Counted from the stretch's first letter, positions 34,482 through 42,902 are shown. The stretch: DNA of 64,000 bases from Pedobacter jeongneungensis (GCF_000633455.1 NZ_AYMG01000020.1:94435-158434), one strand, 5' to 3'. Made by a program: numbers and translations. The notes: generated by a model from the sequence alone, not told the origin.

Positions 34482-35882
34482 ATGAAAAGATTTACAATGA
34501 AATTCTTTACTGCCTTGGCAGTTTTAATAATAATGCTCCCTCATTTCAATTGTAAGAAACAGGATGAATGGCTAGATGTAAAACGGAACAAAGCCGACGT
34601 TGTGCCTCAAACACTTGCAGACTTCCAGGCTATCCTGGACAACACAACTACTTTGACTAGCGTTTTTAATCTTGCTGGAGCCGTTGGAACGGATGACATA
34701 TATATAAACGATGTGAATTTGGCGGCAGCTCCAGAAGAAGAAAAGAATTTGTACCAATGGAAACAGTCCATTTGGAGTACAAATGTTAGTCAGGGATGGA
34801 ATAATTTTTATACTATTGTCGAATATGCAAACATAGTTCTGGATGGACTTGGAAAACTTAAATCCGGCTCCAATGAATATAATTTCATTAAAGGTCAGGC
34901 ATTGTTTTGGCGAGCTTACGCATTTTATTATCTGGCTCAGACCTTTGCAAAACCGTATTCCCTTAACAACGCATCAAATGACCTGGGAATACCATTACGC
35001 ATAACCTCTGATGTGAATGTAATCTACGGCCGCGCAACCGTTCAGGATACCTACAATCAGATTATAGATGATGTGTCGCAGGCTATAACGTTGCTTCCAA
35101 GTGTTGCGAAGTATCAAACCCGGCCAATAAAATCGGCGGCAATGATTTTGGTAGCAAGAATATTGTTGAATATGGACAATTTTGAAATGGCATCAAAATA
35201 TGCTGATCAGGCGATCCGGGAATCAGGGGTACTCTTAGACTTTAATAATGGCGTTGTAAACTTAAATACCACCTACAGATTTCCAGCTAATGGATTAGGT
35301 AATCCTGAAGTATTATTCCTGGCATTTGGTAATGGATATGTTTCTATACTGCCAACTACCTTAAATACTGGTTTTGTTGACCAGGAACTCTACAACAGTT
35401 ATGATAATAATGATCTGAGGAAAATATTTTTTTATGCTAAAGATACATCCACCGGATTATGGAAGATCCGGGGAACTTATTCTGGAAGTAGCGTAGCATT
35501 TAGTGGAATATCCATTAACGAAGCTTATTTAATACGTGCGGAGTGTTATGCGCGATCAGGTAAGACATCTGAAGCGATGCAGGATATAAACACGCTTTTG
35601 GTAAACAGGTTTAAAACCGGGACTTTCAAACTGCTGACTGCCCAAAGTGCAGACGTTGCATTACAAATTGTCCTTGCAGAAAGAAGAAAAGAGCTCGCCT
35701 TTACCGGGATTTTCAGATGGGAAGATTTGAGGAGATTAAATAAAGATCCAAAATTTGCAAAAACGTTATTTAGAACAATAAATGGACAGACCTTTTCTTT
35801 GCCTCCAAATGACCCGAAATATACCTTGCCTATTCCGGACAGTGAAATTCAAATTACCGGTATTCAACAAAACAATAGATAA
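34482..35882 (+). CDS. SusD/RagB-family surface lipoprotein
   Basis: Start at Met 34482, 10 bp after the susC stop (466 residues); a longer frame from 34410 overlaps susC. The leader MKRFTMKFFTALAVLIIMLPHFNC ends in a candidate lipidated Cys. SusD features are the helical TPR-like half (FIKGQALFWRAYAFYYLAQTFA), a TVQDTYNQIIDDVSQAI helix, and the conserved C-terminal segment ERRKELAFTGIFRWEDLRRL. It caps the SusC barrel and captures the ligand. Operon with susC and the thioredoxin-like gene. Confidence 0.95.
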   Translation: MKRFTMKFFTALAVLIIMLPHFNCKKQDEWLDVKRNKADVVPQTLADFQAILDNTTTLTSVFNLAGAVGTDDIYINDVNLAAAPEEEKNLYQWKQSIWSTNVSQGWNNFYTIVEYANIVLDGLGKLKSGSNEYNFIKGQALFWRAYAFYYLAQTFAKPYSLNNASNDLGIPLRITSDVNVIYGRATVQDTYNQIIDDVSQAITLLPSVAKYQTRPIKSAAMILVARILLNMDNFEMASKYADQAIRESGVLLDFNNGVVNLNTTYRFPANGLGNPEVLFLAFGNGYVSILPTTLNTGFVDQELYNSYDNNDLRKIFFYAKDTSTGLWKIRGTYSGSSVAFSGISINEAYLIRAECYARSGKTSEAMQDINTLLVNRFKTGTFKLLTAQSADVALQIVLAERRKELAFTGIFRWEDLRRLNKDPKFAKTLFRTINGQTFSLPPNDPKYTLPIPDSEIQITGIQQNNR

Positions 35883-35893
35883 ATATATTGCGC

Positions 35894-37396
35894 ATGAAAA
35901 AGTTAAAAATAAAACAATCCATATACGTGATTATAGTTTTGCTGTCCAGCGTCCAAATGATGCTCGCAAAGCCAAATTATATAATGAATACCCCATCAAA
36001 ACGAATCCAGTCAAAGGTGTCCTTTCAATTATCCATCCGTTGTAAAAATGCAACGGAAAATGATACGTTGATTCTGGTTGTCGGCCCGAAAAGTTTAGAT
36101 AATAGGAATGCCTTTGGTGTTGTACAATACAAAAGTACATTGAGCGAAAACGGAACTTTTGATTTCAAAGTCACTACCGACGATACATTTGGTTATTGGG
36201 ATCTGCACAAAGCAAATGCAAAGGGACGCGAGGTAAACTTTAAGACTTTAACTATACCTTTTATGTGGGAACAGGGGGATTCGATTTTAATGGAGTTAGA
36301 TACTTTTGGTAAAATGATCGGGCGAAATGTACAGGCTAAATTTTATGGCAAAGGACGTGAAAAATATGAGTGTCGTCAAAAGGTTTTCACATTTTTGCCA
36401 CCAAAACAGGTTTTGGACACTATTATTCATCCCACTTTCAATTCCCCTAATAAAACGATCATAAATGCCAGGCTGAAGGTCCTTGAAGATAATTCTATTG
36501 GAATGTCTTCCCTTTCAAGACGAATTTTAACGGCCGATGCATGCTTTGTTAATGCATTTGGAATTTATGCATCTTTTAGAGACAGTATAGCAGGAAAAAA
36601 ATTGGATGACCAAATCATAGAGTCTTTGATCAATAAGTCGAAGGACATTTATGCTACAAATTACATACTGCCATTTGACACAACGACTCTATCACTTAGC
36701 CCTGCTGCAATTAAATACCTTTTTTATGCACTGAAAACGGAGTCCAGGCTTAGATTTCGCGATGAGCGTGCGTCATGGATATATGGAGAGATAAAAAAAA
36801 GATATTCGGGAATCTTAAGGGACGAACTTATAGGTTATCAATTCGCCTTTGAAAAGGCGGATAATAGTGCCGACAGCATTTATAAAGATGCAAAGTACAC
36901 CATCAGGTCAAAAAAGGTTTCTGCCTATCTGAGTTCTTTGCGAAATTTGTATCAGAGTAAACCTCTGGGAAACTATAATTTTGTTGATACTTCCGGTAGA
37001 GATTTTGATCTTTCCGTATTGAAAGGGAAAGTGATATTATTCGACATCTGGTTCACTGGCTGTAGTGCTTGTTCAATATATTATAATGATGTGTTGTCCA
37101 AAGTGGAGCAATATTTCAAAGGTGACAGTCAGGTGGTTTTTGTGACAATTTCCATTGATACATCAAGAAAGAGATGGGTGAAAAGTATCAATAGTGGTAT
37201 TTATACGGATAGGGATAACCCATACAATTTTTACACCGGAGTGCTTAACCTGAATCATCCTTTCATTAAGAACAATAACATCACTGGTGCTCCTGCGGTT
37301 ATATTGGCGGATTCAAATAACCGTATTGTTAAGGCAAATACAACGGATCTTTTTAAGATCCAAACACTGATCGAAGAAATCAAAAAAGCAAAATAG
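35894..37396 (+). CDS. TlpA-like thioredoxin-domain exported protein
   Basis: Start at the ATG at 35894 (500 residues), 11 bp after susD. A signal peptide (KIKQSIYVIIVLLSSVQMML) leads an N-terminal domain of about 330 residues of the type found in Bacteroidetes thiol-disulfide proteins. A thioredoxin domain follows, with KGKVILFDIWFTGCSACSIYY, where the CSAC motif is the redox-active CxxC, and the cis-Pro region GAPAVILAD. It should act in the periplasm. TlpA-like proteins next to SusCD pairs are common in this phylum, but their substrates are unclear. Confidence 0.9.
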   Translation: MKKLKIKQSIYVIIVLLSSVQMMLAKPNYIMNTPSKRIQSKVSFQLSIRCKNATENDTLILVVGPKSLDNRNAFGVVQYKSTLSENGTFDFKVTTDDTFGYWDLHKANAKGREVNFKTLTIPFMWEQGDSILMELDTFGKMIGRNVQAKFYGKGREKYECRQKVFTFLPPKQVLDTIIHPTFNSPNKTIINARLKVLEDNSIGMSSLSRRILTADACFVNAFGIYASFRDSIAGKKLDDQIIESLINKSKDIYATNYILPFDTTTLSLSPAAIKYLFYALKTESRLRFRDERASWIYGEIKKRYSGILRDELIGYQFAFEKADNSADSIYKDAKYTIRSKKVSAYLSSLRNLYQSKPLGNYNFVDTSGRDFDLSVLKGKVILFDIWFTGCSACSIYYNDVLSKVEQYFKGDSQVVFVTISIDTSRKRWVKSINSGIYTDRDNPYNFYTGVLNLNHPFIKNNNITGAPAVILADSNNRIVKANTTDLFKIQTLIEEIKKAK

Positions 37397-37398
37397 AT

Positions 37399-37422
37399 GC
37401 TGGGGATATTTATTTCCCCAGC
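37399..37422. terminator. Bidirectional terminator after the SusCD operon
   Basis: GCTGGGGA and TCCCCAGC form a perfect 8-bp stem with an 8-nt AT loop between the convergent stops at 37396 and 37433. Confidence 0.8.
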
Positions 37423-37432
37423 ACCTTTATTA

Positions 37433-37774
37433 CTACAATGCCGGCCGCAGCTCGTCAATAGTTACTCCGTTTTCGGAATCGACTTTATCCTGATCAATTC
37501 TCATTGTGCCGGAGAAATCATCGTCAGTTGTGATCTTACACGGATCTACAGTAGCCTGGCCACATTGCGGCGATGGCGTATTAGTCAATACATAATCGCT
37601 ACCATCACGGCTTTGAATCCAATAGGTATGCGATTGTTTCGCTTTAACAGACGTTTCTACAGGCGCTTCACTTTTAGCGTCTTTAGTTTCGACTTTAGGA
37701 GTTCCTGCCATGGCGGTGGAAGAACATGCAGCAACCAATACGGCCGCGCTGAGCACTAATTTAAAACGTTTCAT
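37433..37774 (-). CDS. Small exported protein with a Cys pair (DUF6520-like)
   Basis: A 113-residue protein with an N-terminal signal (MKRFKLVLSAAVLVAACSSTAMA), where ACSS could be a lipobox. The mature part is Lys/Glu-rich and then carries YWIQSRDGSDYV and a Cys pair (PQCGQATVDPCKI). This layout resembles the short DUF6520-type exported proteins that occur in multiple copies in this phylum, with no known role. It converges on the thioredoxin-like gene. The family call is tentative. Confidence 0.7.
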   Translation of the reverse strand: MKRFKLVLSAAVLVAACSSTAMAGTPKVETKDAKSEAPVETSVKAKQSHTYWIQSRDGSDYVLTNTPSPQCGQATVDPCKITTDDDFSGTMRIDQDKVDSENGVTIDELRPAL

Positions 37775-38012
37775 CTTGATGCGTTTTAGATTTGGAGGAT
37801 TTTGGTTTAGATAAGATTAGGTCCAAAGAAGCATTGAAACAGTACGGCGAATAGAACAGTGTAGTCTTACATAGAACCAAGCATCATTCACCAAACATCA
37901 ATGAAAATAAGGTTTACTTTTAAATACCTTAAAAACCGAAAGGTTTTAACCTGCTTATTTTTAGATAAACATGAAATAGCTATCTGATTAGGTTTTAACT
38001 TTATGGAGATCT

Positions 38013-38034
38013 TAAGCCGGTTGTTACCGGCTTA
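38013..38034 (-). terminator. Hairpin after the small peptide gene
   Basis: TAAGCCGG and CCGGCTTA form a perfect 8-bp stem, starting 6 nt beyond the stop of the minus-strand peptide gene at 38041. The T-run is poor, but the position supports a real minus-strand transcription unit ending here. Confidence 0.55.
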
Positions 38035-38040
38035 GAAGTA

Positions 38041-38196
38041 TTAAGGGCAGTTAAAGCTTACCGTTGTGCTAACGGTATTTGTTGTTGTTGGATGCAAAGT
38101 GCTGGCTGCTGCATCATTCGCTTTATTACTTTTCTTGAAAATAAAGCTAGTCCTTTTAGTCAAGACAGGCTGGTGTGGTGTTGTTTTCGTGTTCAT
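38041..38196 (-). CDS. Small Ser/Thr-rich peptide, possible modified-peptide or signal precursor
   Basis: A 51-residue reading frame from ATG 38196. The N-terminal half is basic (LTKRTSFIFKKSNKAN). The C-terminal half is very rich in Ser/Thr (ASTLHPTTTNTVSTTVS) and ends in NCP. There is no signal peptide or GG leader site. The layout, a charged leader plus a Ser/Thr/Cys core, recalls lanthipeptide-like precursors of this phylum, but no modification enzyme gene is in the window. A hairpin directly follows the stop. The gene is divergent from a LytS/LytTR pair, so a peptide-signal role is another option. A longer frame to 38274 exists. Both function and coding status are inferences. Confidence 0.5.
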   Translation of the reverse strand: MNTKTTPHQPVLTKRTSFIFKKSNKANDAAASTLHPTTTNTVSTTVSFNCP

Positions 38197-38284
38197 GGAT
38201 TCCTGGTTTTTTCGGTTTAAATCATTTATCGTTTCTCTTTTAATAAAGGTAATGGCAACATTGCCCCGGTTCAAAATTTATTAT

Positions 38285-38302
38285 GTGAAAGCATGCTTTC
38301 AC
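38285..38302. promoter_or_regulatory. Perfect 18-bp palindrome, operator candidate
   Basis: GTGAAAGCA-TGCTTTCAC is a perfect palindrome, and an extra half-site GTGAAA follows at 38305-38310. It lies 22 bp before the kinase ATG (38324) and about 90 bp before the divergent peptide gene. It is a likely binding site for a dimeric regulator controlling one or both units. Confidence 0.65.
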
Positions 38303-38323
38303 GATGTGAAATACTCAAGAGTT

Positions 38324-39385
38324 ATGGAAAACACCTATCAACCCAAAATTTTACCTAAGAATTTCCAGGTAATTGCCTGGCAGATCTTTGGAGTGATTGT
38401 ATTCATCATTTGTGATGCAGGCAAAGTATTAATCAACGGTACCAGTGCTACAATTGGAATTTTTACCATTTTCTATGCTTTCGACATTTCCTATTTCTTT
38501 TTAGTTACCTGGATTTTCCTGCCTTGGGTATTGCGATTTTCAGTATCAAAAGGAATCAGAATTTGCATTGCGATATTTATTATTCCGGTTTATGCGATGG
38601 TTTTATTTATAGTAAACGAAATACTGGAATCCTGGATAAATGGCAAGTTTTCGATCAGATTAACGATAGATGATAGCTTAAGCTCTATAACCAGAAGCAG
38701 CTACATTTTCACGCTGGCATTATCATATTGGTATGCAAGATTTTACCGGGAAAAAGCAGATAGGTTGGTTGAAGTGGAGCAATTAAAGCGCGAATCGATG
38801 AGCCGGGAAAACAATCTTGAGATTGCTTTTTTACGGTCACAGGTAAATCCTCATCTACTTTATAATTCTTTAAATGCACTATACCTAAGAATCCACGAGG
38901 TAGCACCCAGAGAATCAGAATCTATATTTCAGCTGGCTGAAATCATGGCGTATGCAATGGTATCAGAAAAAGAATCAGATATGTCCACATTAAAACGGGA
39001 AGCTGAAAATATGGAAAACGTCATCAGCTTGCACAAGTTGATTCATAACGACGAACTTGAAATTTCTTTTATTGCTGACCAAGCTACCGATCATCTAGAA
39101 GTTAATATTCCCTCAATGTTATTTGTCGATTTTATAACAAATATTTTTAAGTATGGTGATCTTAAGGATTCGAGCCGTCCTGCGCTAGTGCGATTTGGCT
39201 ATGCTGATCAGCAAATTTATTTTATGTCCAGCAATAAAGTAAATAGGAGTGTGCGTAAGCAAGGTAAAAATTCAGGGCACGACAATATTACCAAGCGACT
39301 GGATAAATATTTTCCAGGCAAACATTCAATCAATTTTGGGATCCAGGATAATGAATACTTTGTTGAGGTAAGAATCATGATATGA
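38324..39385 (+). CDS. LytS-type membrane sensor histidine kinase
   Basis: The start is set at ATG 38324 (353 residues). The longer frame from 38066 runs antisense through the small peptide gene and the palindrome. Three to four membrane helices occupy about residues 10-130 (such as VIAWQIFGVIVFIICDAG and ICIAIFIIPVYAMVLFIV). The His_kinase domain has FLRSQVNPHLLYNSLNALYL with the phospho-acceptor His, and a reduced HATPase domain follows with FVDFITNIFKYG as N box. The gene overlaps the LytTR regulator gene by 4 bp (ATGA). Kinases of this type often sense peptides or cell-envelope state. Confidence 0.9.
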   Translation: MENTYQPKILPKNFQVIAWQIFGVIVFIICDAGKVLINGTSATIGIFTIFYAFDISYFFLVTWIFLPWVLRFSVSKGIRICIAIFIIPVYAMVLFIVNEILESWINGKFSIRLTIDDSLSSITRSSYIFTLALSYWYARFYREKADRLVEVEQLKRESMSRENNLEIAFLRSQVNPHLLYNSLNALYLRIHEVAPRESESIFQLAEIMAYAMVSEKESDMSTLKREAENMENVISLHKLIHNDELEISFIADQATDHLEVNIPSMLFVDFITNIFKYGDLKDSSRPALVRFGYADQQIYFMSSNKVNRSVRKQGKNSGHDNITKRLDKYFPGKHSINFGIQDNEYFVEVRIMI

Positions 39386-40089
39386 TAAACATTGGAATTT
39401 ACATTGTTGATGATAGTGAAGCTGCCATTTCGCTTCTTTCCCTATATATAAAAAATACGCCAGGAACCCATCTTGTAGGTTCCCAAACACATCCCGAAAT
39501 AGCTTTAGAAGAAATACTTTCGAGAAAAATCAAACCTGATCTAGTCTTTTTAGATATTGAAATGCCAGTCTTGAAAGGTACAGAGATGGCAAATGAATTA
39601 AAAAACATTACTTTAATTGTGTTCGTTACCGCGCACAAAGATCATGGTCCTGAAGCCTATGAACATGGGGTTGTCGATTATGTTATGAAACCATTCGGCT
39701 ATGAAAGGTTCCTAAAGGCCATAAATCGTGTACGTGTTAAATTGGAAGAGCAGGAAAAGGGAAAAAAACAATTCCTAATTATTCCTGGTGATGGAAGAGC
39801 CTCGTCCTTTCAAATACCGAAAGCAGAGGTCAGGTATATAAAAGGGTCATCAAATTATGTTGAAGTATATACCGAAAGCAGGAAATATTTAAGCTTCATA
39901 CTTTTAAAAGAAATAGATAAGCTGCTGATTGACGACCGGCAGTTCATAAGGGTGCAAAAGTCTTACATTATAAATCTGGATTTTATGGAGCGATATGATA
40001 CTTTGCATATCTACATTGGTGGCGGCAAGCTGATTGGCATTGGGAAAATTTACAAGGTGGAATTTTTAAATAGGGTTAAACAAAGATAG
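39382..40089 (+). CDS. LytTR-family response regulator
   Basis: A 235-residue regulator. The receiver domain has IYIVDDSEAA, phospho-acceptor Asp in LVFLDIEMPVLKG, TAHKD and KPFGYERF. The LytTR DNA-binding domain covers about residues 130-235 (IPKAEVRYIKGSSNYVEVYT, then LIDDRQFIRVQKSYIINLDF). It is translationally coupled to the LytS-type kinase. LytTR proteins usually bind paired direct-repeat sites, so the palindrome upstream of the operon might instead belong to another regulator. Confidence 0.95.
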   Translation: MINIGIYIVDDSEAAISLLSLYIKNTPGTHLVGSQTHPEIALEEILSRKIKPDLVFLDIEMPVLKGTEMANELKNITLIVFVTAHKDHGPEAYEHGVVDYVMKPFGYERFLKAINRVRVKLEEQEKGKKQFLIIPGDGRASSFQIPKAEVRYIKGSSNYVEVYTESRKYLSFILLKEIDKLLIDDRQFIRVQKSYIINLDFMERYDTLHIYIGGGKLIGIGKIYKVEFLNRVKQR

Positions 40090-40123
40090 ATGAGCATTCT
40101 AGATTATCATTAAATTTTAAGTA

Positions 40124-40906
40124 ATGAAATTATTTACCATTTTCATAAGTAAGGCACATAACAAAAAGTATTACCCTTCACGGTTTAGCAGATTCCTTTT
40201 TTCTTTACTCGTTTCATTAACCGTATTGGATTTCGACTCGATAGCGACCGGAAAAAACTTTGCTGAAAATAATTACTGGCTTGGAAAAGGGCTTACCACT
40301 TTCCTAACATTTTTAGTGCTGGAGTATATTTACCAGATTCATATATGGTGCACGAAACATTATGGAATAGAAGCCAATAACTTGAAAGTCGGAATACATC
40401 AATTTTTTCTTGGTGTGGTTGCGCCACGGATTTTGATATGGCAAATTACGGGGCTGTTTGGTATTACTTATGGTAATTTTTGGGAAGGACATTTGAGTCA
40501 AGGCAAAATCTCGGTGGCGTTAATCAATGAGACGCTGGTCATTTTCAACATTATTCTATTCTTGTGCTATCTCATCGTTACACCGCGTTTGAAAAATACC
40601 AAGTATAAAAATAACCTGCCAATTCTCGTTTGGCAGCATGAAATTTTGATGCAGGTTAATTTAAATGAGGTATTATGCATTATTGATATGGTTGGGACGA
40701 ACGTTTTGATTACCAAAACTATGGCATATTATAACCCATTAATTAATGATTCTCTTCGGGAGTTTTTTAAAACTCTTCCTAATGACCAGTTCGAATTGCG
40801 TAATAAAGGAATATTTCAGAAAGGTGTCAGTTCTATTGAAGAAGAAGCCATAGAAGATTATGTTTTCTTTGTCTTAAGTGAGCATATAAGACACTTCAGA
40901 AAGTAG
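40124..40906 (+). CDS. Membrane protein with a divergent LytTR-like C-terminal domain
   Basis: A 260-residue protein with about four membrane helices in the first 160 residues (FSRFLFSLLVSLTVL, FLTFLVLEYIYQIHIW, FFLGVVAPRILIWQITGLFG, VIFNIILFLCYLIV). The C-terminal 95 residues (EILMQVNLNEVLCIIDMVGTNV, then INDSLREFFKTLPNDQFEL) follow a LytTR layout but lack several usual residues. It lies 34 bp after the regulator gene and probably belongs to the same operon. DNA binding is therefore uncertain. Confidence 0.7.
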   Translation: MKLFTIFISKAHNKKYYPSRFSRFLFSLLVSLTVLDFDSIATGKNFAENNYWLGKGLTTFLTFLVLEYIYQIHIWCTKHYGIEANNLKVGIHQFFLGVVAPRILIWQITGLFGITYGNFWEGHLSQGKISVALINETLVIFNIILFLCYLIVTPRLKNTKYKNNLPILVWQHEILMQVNLNEVLCIIDMVGTNVLITKTMAYYNPLINDSLREFFKTLPNDQFELRNKGIFQKGVSSIEEEAIEDYVFFVLSEHIRHFRK

Positions 40907-41212
40907 CGGTTTGAATTTAAGGTATTAGCCTGTAACTTATTCCAGGTTTACATCCTGTTGCATAAAAACCGTAAGCGAATCTGCTCGATAAACTTACAAT
41001 TTTCCACATATCACCGACAGATATACATCTACTCTATCCAAAGATTCCAATTTAAAATAATTTGCATCGGTTGGTTTTTTATACTTCATCATTTCACGAA
41101 GTATTTCACCCTCTACTTTACCTACTTCATGATATAAAGGCCCTTGGACGCTATCCTATGGGGTCTATTCCAATGTAGTTTCGTTCAGTCAATTATAACT
41201 GATCATATAAAC
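40907..41212. other. Spacer before rteC with a possible gene remnant
   Basis: About 300 bp. On the minus strand an open frame of about 53 codons (41155 down to the TAA at 40994-40996) has a protein-like sequence, including EVGKVEGEILREMMKYKK and ANYFKLESLDRVDVYLS. It has no start codon except the internal Met pair at 41087-41092 and is closed upstream by a stop. A decayed small gene is the simplest reading. The left end of the conjugative element may lie in or near this spacer. Confidence 0.35.
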
Positions 41213-42085
41213 ATGGAATCAATCCAGGCACCAAACACCACAAATATGGACAAGTTTTCGAGAGCGCTGTTAACGAAAATGGATACCGAACTGCAAAGGA
41301 TCTTTATTGAAACGGAAAATCACTTGCAACAGGCCGAACAGTCATTTTATCTTATGGATAGTATCTTGAAAAAACTTAAGGAATTTTTCATAACCTATAA
41401 ATTTCAGGATGAAAAGGAAGAGATCATTTTTTTTAAGGAGATAAAGCCGATGTTTCTGCGTGAGTTAATTTTTTACAATGAACTTTACGAAACGGAAGCC
41501 CATAAGCCGATCGGATCCGAAGAGGAGCTGAAGCATTATTATATTAAAATCCTTGAAGCTAAAGCAACCTATTTTGACCGTAATAAGCATGTTTATAATT
41601 ATTACCGTAGAGGTATCAGCAATCTTGATGAACTGTGGTTTCTCCGTAAAAACCTTCATGCTTCTGAAGTTCCTGTCTATATGCTGGATATGGACCTGAC
41701 CTTTACAACGCCTAAAAGCTTTATTCTATCAAAGCTGCAGGCTTACGAAAAATTGTGCGCTCACCTGAATCAGCAGATTAATCCTCCAATAGCTACCAAT
41801 ATCCAAAATCAAACTTCATTTTCTAACAAAAACCAATTAACCTGGACTGATACCAAGTCGGCATTGATCGAATTGGCATATGCCCTGCAGGCAAGGGGTG
41901 CTATCAACTTTGGTAAAGGCGATGTGATCCAGGTAGTAAATGTTCTTGAAGCTGCTTTTAATGTGAACGTGGGGAATCCATACCGTGTGTTTCACGGAAT
42001 GTTGATCCGGAAAAAGAGCCGGCATCCTTTCCTTGATGATCTCACAGTATCGCTAGATAGAATGCTGGACCAAAAAGATGAATAA
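41213..42085 (+). CDS. rteC: RteC-family regulator of a conjugative transposon
   Basis: Start set at Met 41213 (MESIQAPNTTNMDKF), giving 290 residues; a frame from 41144 adds an unlikely extension. RteC features include the helical N-terminal half with FKEIKPMFLRELIFYNELYE, YFDRNKHVYNYYRRG and LDELWFLR, and the C-terminal winged-helix-like part LTWTDTKSALIELAYAL and NVNVGNPYRVFHGMLIRK. In CTnDOT, RteC activates the excision genes. It is followed by a strong terminator, so it is transcribed separately from the tra genes. It marks the start of the recognisable element in this window. Confidence 0.92.
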   Translation: MESIQAPNTTNMDKFSRALLTKMDTELQRIFIETENHLQQAEQSFYLMDSILKKLKEFFITYKFQDEKEEIIFFKEIKPMFLRELIFYNELYETEAHKPIGSEEELKHYYIKILEAKATYFDRNKHVYNYYRRGISNLDELWFLRKNLHASEVPVYMLDMDLTFTTPKSFILSKLQAYEKLCAHLNQQINPPIATNIQNQTSFSNKNQLTWTDTKSALIELAYALQARGAINFGKGDVIQVVNVLEAAFNVNVGNPYRVFHGMLIRKKSRHPFLDDLTVSLDRMLDQKDE

Positions 42086-42115
42086 TTTAGTCAGACTTTT
42101 GTTGTTCCTATTAAG

Positions 42116-42140
42116 CCGCCTGTTCAAGGCGGTTTTTTTT
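42116..42140 (+). terminator. Intrinsic terminator of rteC
   Basis: CCGCCT and AGGCGG form a 6-bp GC stem with loop GTTCA, followed directly by eight T residues. It is 30 bp after the rteC stop. Confidence 0.9.
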
Positions 42141-42268
42141 GTGCCCAAAATTTATCCTGTTGCAAGATAATTTACGAATTATTAGCAGTATAAAAAGGCT
42201 TTCAACCTTTACCAAAATTGTAAAGCTAAACCGGTAAAATGAGTTATTTACAATCGGTCTGCTAGCTC

Positions 42269-42436
42269 TCAGATAAGATTAACAAAGGTTATCCTTCCGG
42301 CCTGCTCGTCAACCACCAAATTTTTATAAAAATCTTCCGAAAAATAAATCTGGACAACCTTGGTACAGGTTGTAAAAGATGCCTTCCAATCTGCTGCACT
42401 TTTGCTATCGTAAACAACGGGAATAAACCCGGTCAT
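42269..42436 (-). CDS. Possible 55-residue small protein
   Basis: On the minus strand an ATG at 42434-42436 opens a 55-codon frame ending in TGA at 42269-42271. The protein has a natural composition (MTGFIPVVYDSKSAADWKA, CTKVVQIYFSEDFYK, DEQAGRITFVNLI). It occupies about half of an otherwise empty 367-bp spacer between rteC and the next tra-region gene. Its start lies only 16 bp from the start of the divergent gene at 42453, which leaves little room for a promoter. I do not recognise the product. The rest of the spacer holds the rteC terminator. Confidence 0.35.
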   Translation of the reverse strand: MTGFIPVVYDSKSAADWKASFTTCTKVVQIYFSEDFYKNLVVDEQAGRITFVNLI

Positions 42437-42452
42437 TTATAAACCAAAAGAT

Positions 42453-42902
42453 ATGAAAATGTTCGAAGCAATAACCTGGAAGCAATATGGGACGGCGGTA
42501 ATAATAGCTGTTCTGGTTTATTACGCATTGATCGGCCTGCTCTATTACAGGAAAAAGATCATAAACAATTTAACTGGTAGAAGAAATAAACAAGCCGACC
42601 GCGTAGAAGAGCAAACCCATGAAGATGACCGTGGGCAGGATATTGATCCTTTTGAAGAACTGGAAGAAATCATAGACGATATAAAAGAGCGCATCCTGGA
42701 GCAGGCAGGAAAAGAAATCAGCAAGGACGAACTGCTGGAGCAGCTTAGTCAACGACTGGACAACTATAGCGGGTTACGCAGACCTGCCTACAGGATCGCT
42801 CTTAATAATTTCATTATACAACATGCGGAAAGTATTTGCGGGGTAACGTTCAGTGAGGAAGAATTGGATAAGCGGTGGAGAGCGTTGCCCCGTTTTGTAT
42901 AA
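42453..42902 (+). CDS. Small single-pass membrane protein of the transfer region
   Basis: A 149-residue protein with one N-terminal membrane helix (YGTAVIIAVLVYYALIGLLYY), a basic flank, then an acidic linker and a helical soluble domain (LEEIIDDIKERILEQ, KDELLEQLSQRLDNYSGLRRPAYRIALNNFI). It precedes traE at the position where traD-like genes occur in related elements, but I do not recognise it as a named Tra protein. Confidence 0.75.
   Translation: MKMFEAITWKQYGTAVIIAVLVYYALIGLLYYRKKIINNLTGRRNKQADRVEEQTHEDDRGQDIDPFEELEEIIDDIKERILEQAGKEISKDELLEQLSQRLDNYSGLRRPAYRIALNNFIIQHAESICGVTFSEEELDKRWRALPRFV

Noticed and set aside
38066..38323. Upstream extension of the LytS-type kinase frame
   Set aside because: It runs antisense through the small peptide gene and the palindrome, and the kinase domain layout begins after Met 38324.
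40907..42452. Attachment site or left end of the conjugative element
   Set aside because: No integrase gene and no repeat pair is available in the window to define an att site.
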